The notes beneath the pieces are model-generated. The model was not told the origin of the DNA. It did no database searches and worked only from the letters and a program-made list of their open reading frames with translations. This document shows, piece by piece, positions 1-11,496 of a DNA stretch of 64,000 nt. Positions within the stretch are counted from its first letter, which is position 1; every line of letters begins with the position of its first letter. A program made the translations under genes and the position numbers. The DNA comes from Azadirachta indica (Eukaryota > Streptophyta > Magnoliopsida > Sapindales > Meliaceae), in assembly GCA_022749755.1 (NCBI GenBank), contig CM040447.1:1668033-1732032 (forward strand), written 5' to 3'.

Positions 1-265
1 GTGCTAATAATCATCCTTGCATACTCCTTTATCACCCTTTGTCTTTCAGCTACTTCTATTGTTTGGGGCTCCATGCTTGTTATTTCCTCAACAATTTTTT
101 TTCTTGTTCAGTACGTAATTGATGTTCTTCAACTATTTGTCTCAAGTTCTCCCTTATTTTTAGGATATTATTCCTTTTCTCCCCAAAATCTCTCTTTAGG
201 GAATTGTCACCCTGCATGTACTTAATGAAAGAAAGAAATAATAATAATAAAGTTACAAGAAACAA
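1..265 (-). pseudogene. Athila-type gag N-terminus remnant (family A)
   Basis: On the minus strand this follows the LTR and primer site at 349-1652, so it is where gag should begin. One frame from 265 down to about 82 gives a charged, helix-like stretch containing GDNSLKRDFGEKRNN and QEKKLLRK and then a stop. A second frame continues with MEPQTIEVAERQRVIKEYAR, which resembles the short QR.L.(D/E)YA motif near the start of Athila Gag proteins. A frameshift near 80-90 separates the two. The gene runs off the left edge of the window. Gag would form the virus-like particle. The family call rests mainly on the LTR and PBS context and is moderately secure; the exact start is not. Confidence 0.5.
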
Positions 266-348
266 AATAAAATAGTAATAAATGAAACACTCAAAACAAA
301 CAAAAAAAATAACAACGAAGAAAAGAAATAGAGAATTTAAACATCAAT

Positions 349-366
349 TCCCTAGCAACGGCACCA
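349..366 (-). other. Primer-binding site, tRNA-Asp-like (family A)
   Basis: Read on the minus strand, the 18 bases are TGGTGCCGTTGCTAGGGA, close to TGGCGCCGTTGCCGGGGA, the complement of a plant tRNA-Asp 3' end used by Athila/Tat elements. It lies 6 bases inside the LTR end at 373. It fixes the element's orientation as minus and marks 373-1652 as a 5' LTR. Confidence 0.75.
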
Positions 367-372
367 AAAACT

Positions 373-1652
373 TGATGTGCAAATTTTAAATACTTGCAAG
401 TACACGAATCTTTAATAACTGATGATAAGTTCACTTTGAGGTCGATCTCTCGTGGAATTGTAATGTTTTAAATCCTTATTGTTTCCTGTTAATTACTAAT
501 TTAAGCAAACATAAAATCGTAAATACTCTAATACAATCAAATGACAATTTCAGATTATTCCAGTTGAAGTGATTAAATAACTAAATTACAAGAACTTAAA
601 ATTTATAAAATTTTGTTGAATTCAATGAAATTAGATGGAATTTGGCTAGTTATCTAATCTGGTATTAAAATATTGGTGAATTAAACAACCATTATGTAAT
701 TTAGATTATTGATTTTTCCACTAAAGTTAGAGAATTTCAATGATCATAGTAATTCTCACTTATAATTAATTAAATATACTCTTGATATTAGACTTCTACT
801 TAATTAATTGTATTGTTACAAGGAAATCATTTAACCATTTAAATCAAATCAACTCAATGGATTTAATTTAAATACTTGTTCAAAAGAGCTTAATTAAAGT
901 AAGATGTCACAAATCATAGATAGCAAATCCACAACAAATAATCAAAATTATACAAATTAATGAATAAGAAATAATCTCAATCTCTAATTAATCATATTTC
1001 ACACAATATTCAATACCATTTCAATAGGAAAGTCAAACTCTCAAAATATGTTTACACTTTCATTCTTAAATTTAAATCCATGAATCTAATTACAAAAGTT
1101 CTAAACATATTTAAAAAATAAACAAACTTAAGGAAAGCTTCCCTTTTTGAAGGTTCATCACCAAGTTTTGAACAAGATGATAATTCTGCCCAGCAAGAAT
1201 GTCCTCCTCTTCAATCCAGCAATCCTGCCCCTCTAATGGAAAACTCCCTCTTTAGAAAACCCTCTTTTTCATCAAATGCTTCCCCAATTCGTTCTCTCTA
1301 TAGCAGCCCCTCCAAAATCCTCTTTTTTACTCATTTTGTCAACAACTTATTCAAAATTCACTCCCACGTGTTAAGGAAAGCCTATCTTCCAGTTGTCTTC
1401 TTTTTAGCTGGAATTTTGACCCTAAACTTCAACATTTGCTTTCTTTTTGAAATATAGGGTTGTAAATGATTATATTTAGTTTTCAAATTATTTTGCATCA
1501 CCCAATTATGAGTATTGAGGACAAAATTATGCTATAAAATAAGGACTATGTTAAGCAAATACGGGTCTTCCAACATCTTGGTGTTGTTTTTGGACTTTCT
1601 ACAATAAAGGACATAAACATAATAAAACACTATGACAAATATTGATTTATCA
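373..1652 (-). mobile_element. LTR of family A, 5' LTR of a minus-strand element
   Basis: The reverse complement starts TGATAAATCAATATTTG and ends TTTGCACATCA. It matches the plus-strand A LTRs at 14569-15938, 21730-23102, 44468-45833 and 53814-55180 along its length. It is 1,280 bp, about 90 shorter than those. The outer end at 1652 abuts satellite sequence directly, so the element inserted into the satellite. The other LTR lies outside the window, so a target duplication cannot be checked. Confidence 0.85.
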
Positions 1653-4600
1653 ATGGGCTGTACATCTTGTTACTCAACATCGCGTAAAGATCATTGGGGT
1701 GAATTTTGTTTTGAAACGGAGAAGTTAAAAAAATACGGTTTTTGGGGCTAAAATTGTCAAATGCGAAACGGACTCAAAAAACGAATTCAATTTGGTACGG
1801 GGCACACATCTTGTTACTCAGCATCGCATGAGAATCATTACTTTGTATTTAATTTTGAAAAACGGAAAAGTTGAAAATGTACGATTTTCGGGTTCAGAAT
1901 CGTCAAACACGATACGAACTCGAAAAATAATTTCTATTTATATTTGAGATAAACTACACGTCTTGCTATTTATCATCGTGTGAGGATCACTACAGTGTAT
2001 TTTATTTTTAAATTGGAGAAGTTGAGAATGCACGATTTTTAGGGGATAAAATTGTCAAATGAGAAATGGATTCAAAAAATGATTTCAATTCGAGACAGGG
2101 CACACATCTTGTTACTCAACATTGTATGAGGATCATTACGGTATATTTTATTTCAAAAAATAGAGAAGTTGAAAATATACGTTTTTCGGGGCTAAAATTG
2201 TGAAACGTGAAACAGATTCGAAAAATGATCCGAATTCATGAGAATCAAATCACATGAAAATCCTTATGGTGTATTTTATTTCAGAAAAATGAAAAGTTGA
2301 AAACGTACGATTTGCAGGGCAAAAAGTGTCAAACGCGAAACGGATTCAAAAAACGAGTTGTCACGTAGCATCATGTGAGGACCACTGTAGACATTTTAAT
2401 TCAAAAATGGAAAAGTTGAAAATGTACTATTTTGGGCATTTTAATTCAAATACGTAACGGACTCAAAAAACGATTTCAATTCCAAAAAGGCCACATGTTT
2501 GTTTACTCAGCATCACGTGAACATCATTACGGTGTATTTTATTTTGAAGAAAGGAGAAGTTGAAATTGTACGATTTTCAGGGCCAAAATTGCCAAATGCA
2601 AAGCGGACTCGAAAACCGATTTTAATTCGAGAAGAACCACATGCCTTGTTACTCAGCATTTTGTGAGGATTATTGCGGGGCATTTTAATTCGAAAACAGA
2701 GAAGTTAAAAATGTACGATTTTGGGGGCCGAAATTGTCAAACGCGTAATTGACTTAAAAACCAATTTCAATTCGAGACAAAACACACGTTTTGTTATTCA
2801 GTATCACCTAAAGATCATTACGATACATTTTATTTCGAAAAAAAGAGAAGTTGAAAACGTACGATTTTGGGAGTCAGAATTGTCAAACACAACCGGACTC
2901 ACAAAATGATTCCAATTCGATACGGAGCATTTTATTTCCAAAAACAGAGAAGTTAAAAATGTACAATTTTCGGGGTCAGAATCATCAAACATGAAACGGA
3001 CTCGGAAAATATTTTCAATTTGAGACAGGGCACACACCTTATCACTCAGCATCGTGTGAGAATCATGACAGTGCATTTTATTTCGAAAAATGAGAATTTG
3101 AAGATGTACAATTTTCGGGACCGAAATCATCAAACGCGAAACAGGCTAAAAAAACAATTCCAATTCAAGATAGGATACAGGCCTTGTTACTCAGCATTGT
3201 GTGAGGATCATTACGGGGCATTTAATTTCGAAAAATAGAGCAATTGAAAATATATGACTTTAATTTGATACAGGGCACACATCTTGTTAATTAACATAAT
3301 GTGAGGATCATTACCGTATATTTTATTTGGGAAAAAGTAGAAGTTTAAAAAGTACAATTTTTGCCGCTAGAATCGTCAAACACGAAACGGACTCGAGAAC
3401 AATTTCAATTCGGGACAGCTCTCACGTTTTATTACACAGCATCGCATGAGGATCACCACTGTACATTGTATTTTGAGAAAAGGAGAAGTAAAAACCGTAC
3501 GATTTATGGGGTCGAAATCATCAAACGCAGAATGGACCCAAAAAATGATTTCAATTCGAGACAGGCCGTACATCTTGTTACTCAGCATCGGGTGAGGATT
3601 ATTGAGGTATATTTTATTTCGAAAATAGAAAAGTTGAAAATGTATGATTTTCGAGGTCGAAATTGTCAAATGCGAAGCGAACTCAAAAAGCGATGTCAAT
3701 TTGAGACAGGGCACAAATCTTGTTACTTTGTAATGTGTGAGGATAATTACAGTGTATTTTATTTCAAAAAAAGGAGAAGTTGAAAATGTACGATTTTCGG
3801 GGCTGAAATCGTCAAAGGCAAAGCAGACTCGGAAAACAATTTCAATTTGCGACAGCCCGCATGTCTTGATACACGGCATCGCATGAGTATCACTATGGTG
3901 CATTTTATTTCGAAAAAAGATAAGTCAAAAATGTACAATTTGTGGTGCCGGAATCCTCAAACGCGAAATAGACTTGGAAAACGATTTCAATTCAAGACAG
4001 CCCATACATCTTGTTACTCAGCATTGCATGAAGATTATTGGGGTGTATTTTAGTTTTGAAAACGGATAAGTTGAAAATATACGATTTTAAGGGCCGGAAT
4101 TGTCAAACGTGAAAAAGACTCAAAAAACGATTTCAATTCGAGACGGGGTACACGTATTGCTACTCAACATAGTGTGGGGATTATTATAGTATATTTTATT
4201 TCAAAAAATGCAGAAGTTGAAAACGTACGATTTTCGGGACCAGAATTATCAAGCGCGAACCAGACTCGGAAAATGATTTCAATTCAAGAAAGGCCACACG
4301 TCTTGTTAGTTAACATCATGTAAGGATTATTATGGTGTATTTTATTTGGAAGAAAGTAGAAGTTTAAAATGTACGATTTTCGGGGCCGGAATCATTAAAT
4401 GCAAAATGGATTCGAAAAACAATTTCAATTTGAGATAGCTCGCATGTCTTTTTACACAGCATCACATAAGAATCACCGTGGTGCATTTTATTTTAAAAAA
4501 AAAGAAGTTGAAAATATACGATTTTCGAGGCTGGAATCGTCAAATGCAAAATAGACTTGGAAAACAATTTCAATTCGAGACAGCCCCATGTCTTGCTACA

Positions 4601-7600
4601 CAGCATCACGTGAGGATCACTGCAGTGCATTTTATTTGAAAAAAGGAGAGGTTGAAAATGTACGATATTCGGGGCCGCAATTGTCAAGCGCGAAACGAAC
4701 TTGAAAAATAATTTTAATTTGAGACGGGCCACAGGTCTTGCTGCTCAGCATTGCGCAAGGATCATTGCAGGGTATTTTAATTCAAAAACATAGAAGTTGA
4801 AAATGTACGACTTTCATGGTCGGAATCGTCAAATGCGAAACAAACTCGAAAAACGATTTCTATTCGAGATGGGCCGCACGTCTTGCTACTCAACATCGCA
4901 TGAAGATCAGTACGGTGCATTTTATTTCAAAAATGGACAACACCAAACGGACTAAAAAATGATTTCAATTTTAGACGAGGCACACATTTTGTTACTCAGC
5001 ATCGCATGAGAACATTACGGAGCATTTTATTTTAAGAAATGAAGAAGTTGAAAATGTACGATTTTCGGGGCATGAATTGTCAAACGCGAAACAGACTCAG
5101 AAAACGATTTCAATTCTAGATAGGCCACATGTCTTATTACTCAGCATTACGTAAGGATTATTACAGTATATTTTATTTTGAGAAAAGGGGAAGTTGAACA
5201 TATACGATTTTCGAGGCCGGAATCATCAAACGAGAAATGGACTCGAAAAACAATTTCAATTAGAGACGGGCCACACGCCTTGTTAGTCAACATCATGTAA
5301 GGATCATTACAATGCATTTTTGGCGAAAAAATGAGAAGTTGAAAATGTACGACTTTCAGGGTCGGAATTGTCAAACGTGAAACAGACTTAAATAACAATT
5401 TCTATTCGAGTCAGGCCACATGTCTTACTACTCAGCATTACGTGAGGATCATTACAGGGTATTTTATTTTGAAAATGGAGAAGTTGAAAATATATGATTT
5501 TCAGGGACGGAATCGTCAAACGCGAAACAGGCACGGAAAACGAATAACTTGAAAATGTACGATTTTCGGAGCCGGAATTATCAAACACGAAACAAACTAA
5601 AAAAATGATTTTAATTCAAGACAGGGCACATGTCTTATTACTCAGCATCGTGTGAGGATAATTATAGAGCATTTTATTTGAAAAAACGGAGAGTTTCAAA
5701 ATGTACAATTTTCAGGGCAGGAATTATCAAACACGAAACAGACTCGAAAAATGATTTTAATTCGAGACAGGCCACATGTTTTAATACTCAGCATCATGTA
5801 AGAATCATTACGGTGCATATTGTTTCGAAAAAATGAAAAGTTGAAAATGTATAATTTTTGGGGCAGGAATTGTCAAATGAGAAATAGACTTGGAAAATGA
5901 TTTCAATTCTAGAGAGCCCACACGTCTTATTATTCAGCATCGCGTGAGGATCACTATAGTACATTGTATTTCGAAAAAAGGAGAAGCTGAAAATGTATAA
6001 TTTTCAGGGTCAGAATTGTTAAATGCAAAACGGACTCAAATAAAGATTTCAATCCGAGACAGGTCACATATCTTGTTACTCAAAATTGCATGATGATCAG
6101 TGCAAGGCATTTTAATTCAAAAACTGAGAAGTTGAAAGTTTACGATTTTAGGGTCGGACTTGTCAAACGCGAAATGGATTAAAAAAACTATTTTAATTCG
6201 AGACAATACACGCATCTTGTTACTCAACATTGCGTGAGAATTGTTACATAGCATTTTATTTTTAAAAAACAGAAATGTTGGAAATGTCAAACGCGAAACA
6301 GGCTCGTAAAACTATTTTATTTCGATATGGGTCACAGGTCTTGTTACTCAGCATCATGTGATAATCATTACAATGCATTTTATTTCGAGAAAAAGAGAAG
6401 TTGAAAATGCACGATTTTCCGGGCTGGAATCGTCAAACGCAAAATGGACTAGGAAAATGATTTCAATTCGAGACGGGCCATATATTTTGTTATTCATTAT
6501 AGCTGGAAGATCATTACGATGCATTTTATTTCGAAAAACGAAAAAGTTGAAAATATACAATTTTCATGGTCGGAATTGTCAAATGCGAAACGGACTTAGA
6601 AAACAATTTCAATTTGAAACGGGGCACATGTCTTATTACTTAGCATTACGTGAGGATCATCATAGTGTATTTTAATTCAAAAACAGGATAAGTTGTGAAT
6701 GCACAATTTTGTAGGCCAGATTCGTCAAATGCAAAACAGACTCAGAAAAAGATTTCAAGTTGAGATGGGGCAAACGTCTTGTACGCAGGGCATCGCATCA
6801 GGATCATCGTGGTGCATTTTATTTCAAGAAATAGAAAAGTTGAAAATGTACGATTTTGGGGGTCGGAATTGTCAAATGCGAAACGGAGTCAAAAAACGAT
6901 TTCAACTGGAGACAGAACACACGTCTTGTTGCACAGCAACACATGAGGATCACTACAGTATATTTTATTTCGAAAAAAGGAAGAAGTTGAAAATGTACGA
7001 CTTTTGGGGTCGGAATTTGTCAAACTTTAAACGGACTCGAGAAACAATTTCAATTCAGGACAGGGCACACGTTTTTTTATTCAGCATTATGTGAGGATCA
7101 TTATGGGGCAATTCAATTCAAAAATGGACAATTTGAAAAAGTAGAATTTTAGGGGCCGGAATTATCGAATGCAAAATGGACTTAAAAAATGATTTCAATT
7201 TGAGACAGGGCACGTCTTGCTATCCAACATCGCTAGAGAATCATTACGGTACTTTTTATTTCAAAAAATGTAAAACTTTGAAAATGTATGATTTTCAAGG
7301 CCAGAATTGTCAAACGCGAAACGGCCTCGAAAAATAATTTCAATTCAAGACGGGACACATGTCTTTCTACTCAACATCGCGTGAGAATCATTATGAAGGA
7401 TTTTAATTCGAAAACGGAGAAGAAGAAAATGTATGATTTTGGGGGCCGAAATTGTCAAATGCAAAACGGACAAAAAAAGTGATTTCAATTTGTGAAGGGG
7501 CACACGTCTCACTACTTAGCATCGCGTGAGGATGATCACGATGCGTTTTATTTCAAAAAATGGAAAAATTGAGAATGTACAATTTTGGCGGGCTGAAATC

Positions 7601-7878
7601 ATAAAGCGTGAAACGGACTTGAAAAACGATTTTAATTATTAAACGCAAAATGGATTAAGAACACAATTTCAATTCGAGATGGGCAGACGTCTTGTTACTC
7701 AGCATCGTTGGAGGATCATCATGGTGTATTTTAATTCAAATAATGGAGAAGTTGAAAACATACGATTTTAGGGGCTAGAATTGTCAAAAGCGAAACGGAC
7801 TGCAAAAACGATTTCAATTCGAGACGGAGCACACATCCTGTTACTCAGCATCATGTGAGGATCATTACGGTGCATTTC
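1653..7878 (+). repeat. ~145-bp satellite array, plus orientation
   Basis: Tandem monomers with recurring landmarks in fixed order: GATTTCAATTCGAGACAGG, CTTGTTACTCAGCATCG, GTGAGGATCATTACGG, TTTATTTCGAAAAA, GAAGTTGAAAATGTACGA, TTTTCGGGGCCGGAATTG. Spacing of the ATTTCAATT landmark was counted at 146, 145, 145 and 145 bases between 4276 and 4856. The block therefore holds about 43 monomers. Monomers differ by frequent substitutions, mostly transitions. Several are shortened, near 2221-2400, 2910-2930, 3240-3270, 4930-4950, 5535-5555 and 7630-7655. Open frames through the block are by-products of the repeat. The same satellite recurs inverted at 32831-33119 and 39263-40144. Confidence 0.92.
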
Positions 7879-8653
7879 TGATACCGAAAAATGGAGGTTT
7901 GTGTGAGGATTTAGGTTTTTTACTAAATAAGGATTGAAATAAGCTCTACTCCTAAAGTTTACAACAAAAGGGATATAAAAATACCACCTTAAGTTGCTGC
8001 CAAAGGTTATATAAAATATAAAAGAATACTCACTACTCTATGAAAATTCTTCACAAGAGATATAGAGTATAGAATACCAAATTTTTATTTAATTCAGCTC
8101 AAAACAATTTTTTTTTAATACTACATACTTGAAGCCTTTATATAGACTTTTACAAAGAAAGAAATGTCAAAAGTTAGGTCAACAACCACTAGAAATTTCA
8201 ATGGTTAGGCCAACAACTATTACTTAATTTTGACAAAGGAATACAAACATTTAAAATTCTTTGAAAATAAACCAAAACAGTTAAGAATTTAAATTACAAC
8301 TCACCAAATCCTTCTATTATCTAGAAATTAAACAAAACACATTGAATTTAAGCTAAAAAATTTTAAAAATTCGTGCATCTAGATTTTGCTTTAAAAATGA
8401 ATATGTTGTGAAAAAATTATCATCACTTTCTTTAGAGAACTCCAAATGCTAAACCGTAAAATTTTATAGAAAGTTTGCTTCTTCAACTTTTCAATGGTAC
8501 CAAGCACTTTCTAAAATATTACTTCAGTTAACACAGATTAAATTTTGAAATTACCCCTCTGACAGTGTCGTCACAACCTAATAAATTACGGTAATAATTT
8601 TGAACTTATTGGCACTTCAATTCTGCTTTTGATGTATAGACACTTCCGTGTCA
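7879..8653 (-). mobile_element. LTR of family E, minus strand
   Basis: On the minus strand it starts TGACACGGAAGTG at 8653 and ends CGGTATCA at 7879. A copy truncated at its right side is at 40145-40856. Just outside 8653, still on the minus strand, is a purine-rich run (AGCAGGGGAGAT) after codons resembling a Ty3/gypsy polyprotein tail, which suggests this is the 3' LTR of a minus-strand element. A TATA-like site lies at 8134-8147. Part of it resembles the D LTR around the TATA box (CTAACTTTTGACATTT). Lineage beyond Ty3/gypsy is not resolved. The right boundary rests on one copy only. Confidence 0.55.
8134..8147 (-). promoter_or_regulatory. TATA-like box in E LTR
   Basis: GTCTATATAAAGGC on the minus strand, about 265 bases before the LTR end, a usual spacing for the U3/R boundary of a plant LTR. 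Function is inferred from form and position only. Confidence 0.4.
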
Positions 8654-8900
8654 ATCTCCCCTGCTTGAAAAATAAAGACTCTCTTGAGTCTCCAATCTCT
8701 GATTTTCTGAAATTAACGGAGGTTGTTGTTTCTTGCATTTCGGTTCTTCACAAACTTAAAACCAAAATTTTCACCATGGCTTGCAAGGTGGCATTTTTGA
8801 CGTTATTGGTTTTGGTTTATCACGTCCCTTTATATCTTTTACCAATAACATCTTCCTTCCACTAGAACAAACATCTTATTTCTCCCTTAAAGAGATAGCC
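8654..8900 (-). pseudogene. Possible 3' end of family E pol, remnant
   Basis: On the minus strand the bases next to the LTR read through a frame ending DSRESLFFKQGRLT, similar in layout to the tails of gypsy polyproteins such as the D tail here (DLRTNLFQEGEND), followed by a purine tract. Beyond about 60 codons nothing can be recognised. The right limit is arbitrary. Weak assignment. Confidence 0.25.
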
Positions 8901-10380
8901 ATCTTGCTCGAGAATTGTTTACAAAGAAGACTTTCACATTCTGCCTGATAAGAATGCAGAATGCTATATTTTTCTCCCTTAATTTTCTAGTTTTTTATGT
9001 TTATTTAGTTCTTAAATGTACTCATTATTCTCATATTTTGATTCAGGATGCAAATGAAGACATTAAGTGCAAAACGAAGCTAATTGCAGGATTTTGGACA
9101 GTTTCGACATTGCTTCGTAATCTGGGCATAACTTTCTCATCCAAGCTCGAATTGAGATGATTCAAGATGCTGTAGAGCATCAAAAAAAGGGTCTACAACT
9201 TTCATGTTTTGATTTTTGAGAGATTCTGGCTGCATCAAGGACGAATTTGGGCTTGAAGTTGCTCCACCTGTGTGGTTGACACTCTGGAATGTTCCTTGGC
9301 CCACAATTTTAATACATGGATTTAATGCAGTTTATTTTTGGAAGTTTTCGGATCTTTTGCATGGAAATTACAGCTGAAATCACCACTCTCCTATTTACAT
9401 TAAGATTTTATTTTGTTTTTAATATTTTTTCTTAATTAGTCAGATTTGAATATTTTTATTTTAGGAGATTTGGTAGAATTCTAGGAAGTGAATTTTGTGT
9501 TTAAAAAGGAGAAATCATGAGACAGGGGACCCCTCTCTCTTCCTCTCTTCTCTTCTCTATTTTTTCTTTCAAACTGTCATCATGGCCCTGCGTGGTTAAA
9601 CTTTTATAATTGGTCGAAGGAAACGGAAGCCTCGGAATTAATAAAACTGTGAGATTTAATTTGATTCTTATTGTTTAATTTATGCTTGAATAACGAATGT
9701 TCTTCTGAGCCTATTTTCATGATTGTTTCGTTTAATTACTAGGAGGCTTACTAGTTTATTATTCGTTGCAATCTACCATCAAGCTAGATATCAAATCCGT
9801 AATTGTTTGATTCCTCTGATTGGTGAAGCAACTAGGATTTAATGATTTGCTGCGTCAGAAATTATTAGATCTTAGGAAGAATTTTCAACTAAACTAAATG
9901 CAGCGGCTTGTGCTTGCATTGTTTAGATTAATTGATCTCTCTAATTCTTAAAGCTGCTACTAAATTAAACCTTTAGGACTTTACTTGGATTATTTGGTAG
10001 TTAGGGTTGATTAGATTGATTATTTTCTAATTAACTACAACTAAGAAGAGATAGGAAAAATAGCTCCAACAGTTAATATTCAAAGTGTATATTGATATAT
10101 TCCAATATCAATGATCAGTTGTAAAATTCCGATGGTGGATGTTGACTTAGACCATATTTTGTTCTGTTGATTGATTTTGATATTCAAATTTGAATTGTTC
10201 CTTAATTGTTTTCTTAAAACTGTTTTCCTTATATTCAAACCCCCCCCCCCCAAATCCTTATTCATGTAGCCATAAAATTAGGCTAAATACTCTCCGTGGG
10301 AACGATCCTTACTCGCACCACTACATGTATTTTGTTTAGGAGTTTAGGTTTTGCTTTTGGTTGCCCGCGATAGCAAACCA
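8901..10380 (+). mobile_element. Athila-type LTR (family B), 5' limit unresolved
   Basis: This stretch precedes an Athila-like primer site and gag start, so it should contain the 5' LTR of B. The last part has features usual for Athila LTR ends: CTCCGTGGGAACGATCC at about 10295, then a TTGCCCGCGATAGCAAACCA end at 10380. Internal phrases such as CTGGGCATAACTTTCTC (9122) and CTACAACTTTCATG also recall Athila LTRs. No second copy is in the window, so the 5' boundary between about 8654 and 9300 cannot be fixed. A 12-base C run is at 10240-10251. Unit 2 lacks the whole of 8603-10577. Confidence 0.55.
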
Positions 10381-10385
10381 AATTT

Positions 10386-10403
10386 TACCGCCGTTGCTGG
10401 GGA
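10386..10403 (+). other. Primer-binding site, degraded tRNA-Asp type (family B)
   Basis: TACCGCCGTTGCTGGGGA matches 15 of 18 positions of TGGCGCCGTTGCCGGGGA, the Athila/Tat tRNA-Asp site. It lies five bases after the LTR end. Two of the three mismatches fall at positions 2 and 3, where priming would suffer. Confidence 0.7.
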
Positions 10404-10571
10404 GTTTTCTAGTTGAGTTTTATGCTATTTGTGATCCTTATTTCATTCTTAAAAAAAAAAAGAGAAGAAAATATCACTTTGATTGTGTTTCAGGGTAGAA
10501 TTTTTTATTATACATTTTTCCTGATTTCTTTTGTCATTGTTCATAGTTTATTAGAGTTTCCTTGATTGTTT

Positions 10572-10835
10572 ATGACTATAACTCGGTCTTCTAATCAAGG
10601 TGATTTGCAGTACAATCGAGAAATAGAGAAAACTTTGCGCAGGTTAAGGAGAGAAGCTCTGAGAAATTCTGAAGAGAACAATCTAGCTCCTGATTCCATA
10701 TTTGCTAGCAATTCTAATTTAGAAGAGGAGGAATTCATGGTTGGAAATCGAACTTTGAAAGAGCTTGCTGCCCCTGATTTGAATCAGCAACCCTTATGCA
10801 TAACTTTCCCTACTTTAGATGCTACTACTACTTTT
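10572..10835 (+). pseudogene. Athila-type gag, first ~85 codons (family B)
   Basis: The ATG at 10572 opens a frame starting MTITRSSNQGDLQYNREIEK and containing RTLKELAAPDLNQQPLCITF, a typical opening of Athila-group Gag proteins. The start fits: it is about 170 bases after the primer site, the usual leader length. The reading frame leaves Gag near 10835, where it enters the left arm of an inverted repeat made of antisense RNase H sequence; its last 35 codons to 10943 are therefore spurious. All Gag core and zinc-knuckle parts are missing. A second copy without its ATG lies at 40857-41090. Confidence 0.7.
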
Positions 10836-11084
10836 GAGTGTTCTACTAACATAATAAATAACATGCAAACGCTTCTCTACTCTTTGCCCAAAAACAGCCC
10901 CTATAGCATAATCAGATGCATCACACATAATCTTGAAAGGTAACACACCTATTATCATGGCACCTAATTGGTTGTTACCTTTCGAGATTATGTGTGATGC
11001 ATCTGATTATGCTATAGGGGCTGTTTTGGGGCAAAGAGTATAGAAGCGTTTGCATGTTATTTATTATGCTAGTAGAACACTCAA
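10834..11084. repeat. 111-bp inverted repeat (palindromic junction), unit 1
   Basis: The left arm 10834-10944 is the near-perfect reverse complement of 10974-11084, with a 29-base spacer. The right arm is ordinary family A pol (end of RT, start of RNase H); the left arm is the same sequence antisense, fused to the end of the B gag fragment. I count only a handful of mismatches between the arms. The same structure with 110-bp arms recurs at 41091-41339. Confidence 0.93.
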
Positions 11085-11496
11085 TGATGCCCAATTAAAT
11101 TATTCCACCACTGAAAAAGAGTTTTTGGCTGTTGTGTTTGCATTAAACAAATTTAGGTCATACTTGGTAGGATCTAAAGTCATTGTGCATTCGGATCATG
11201 CGGCATTGAAATATTTATTAACAAAACCAAATGCGAAGCCAAGACTGATTCGGTGGGTGTTGCTTTTGCAAGAATTTGATTTAGAAATAAAGGATAAGAA
11301 AGGTAGTGAGAATTTTGTTGCTGATCATCTTTCTAGGTTATTTTCAAATTTTAACACATATGAACATGAAGAAAAACAACTGATTGTTGAAACTTTTCCT
11401 CATGAACACTTGTTTTCTTTAGGTCATGAACCATGGTATGCTAATATTGTCAATTATCTTGCTTGTGGTGTGTTGCGGCCTAACCTCACTTTTTAG
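10945..11496 (+). pseudogene. Family A RNase H remnant (copy A1)
   Basis: The frame from 10945 reads [20 protein letters not shown], carrying the first catalytic Asp of the retroelement RNase H, which removes the RNA template during reverse transcription. It is followed by [20 protein letters not shown] and [11 protein letters not shown], standard RNase H blocks, then the connection to integrase ending in DHLSRLF. A stop (TAG) at 11041-11043 replaces the GAG seen in copy A2 at 18040, and another TAG falls at 11494. The RT that should precede it is absent because the inverted repeat starts here. Athila-type by similarity to the other A copies. Confidence 0.8.

Noticed and set aside
1..225. Plus-strand open frame of 74 codons with hydrophobic stretches
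   Set aside because: It is the antisense of the minus-strand A gag start, whose orientation is set by the LTR and primer site.
3020..7482. Many 60-175-codon open frames on both strands, such as 3361-3783, 3376-3903 and 6699-7094
   Set aside because: They are readings of the satellite. The same peptide words (FNSRQ, HRVRII, LVTQH) recur every ~48 residues with frame breaks at each indel.
1653..7878. Regularly spaced repeats as a CRISPR-like array
   Set aside because: The whole 145-bp unit repeats, with no unique spacers, in a plant genome. It is an ordinary satellite.
7860..7910. Satellite continuing a little way into E (CCGAAAAATGGAGG resembles the monomer)
   Set aside because: The unit 2 copy of E has the same words (TCGAATAATGGGGG) after unrelated satellite, so they belong to E; the likeness is chance.
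10240..10251. Run of 12 C as a functional element
   Set aside because: A homopolymer prone to slippage and sequencing error, in a degraded LTR; no second copy supports it.
10836..10943. Last 35 codons of the B gag frame as a novel Gag extension
   Set aside because: They are antisense RNase H sequence from the inverted repeat arm read in an accidental frame.
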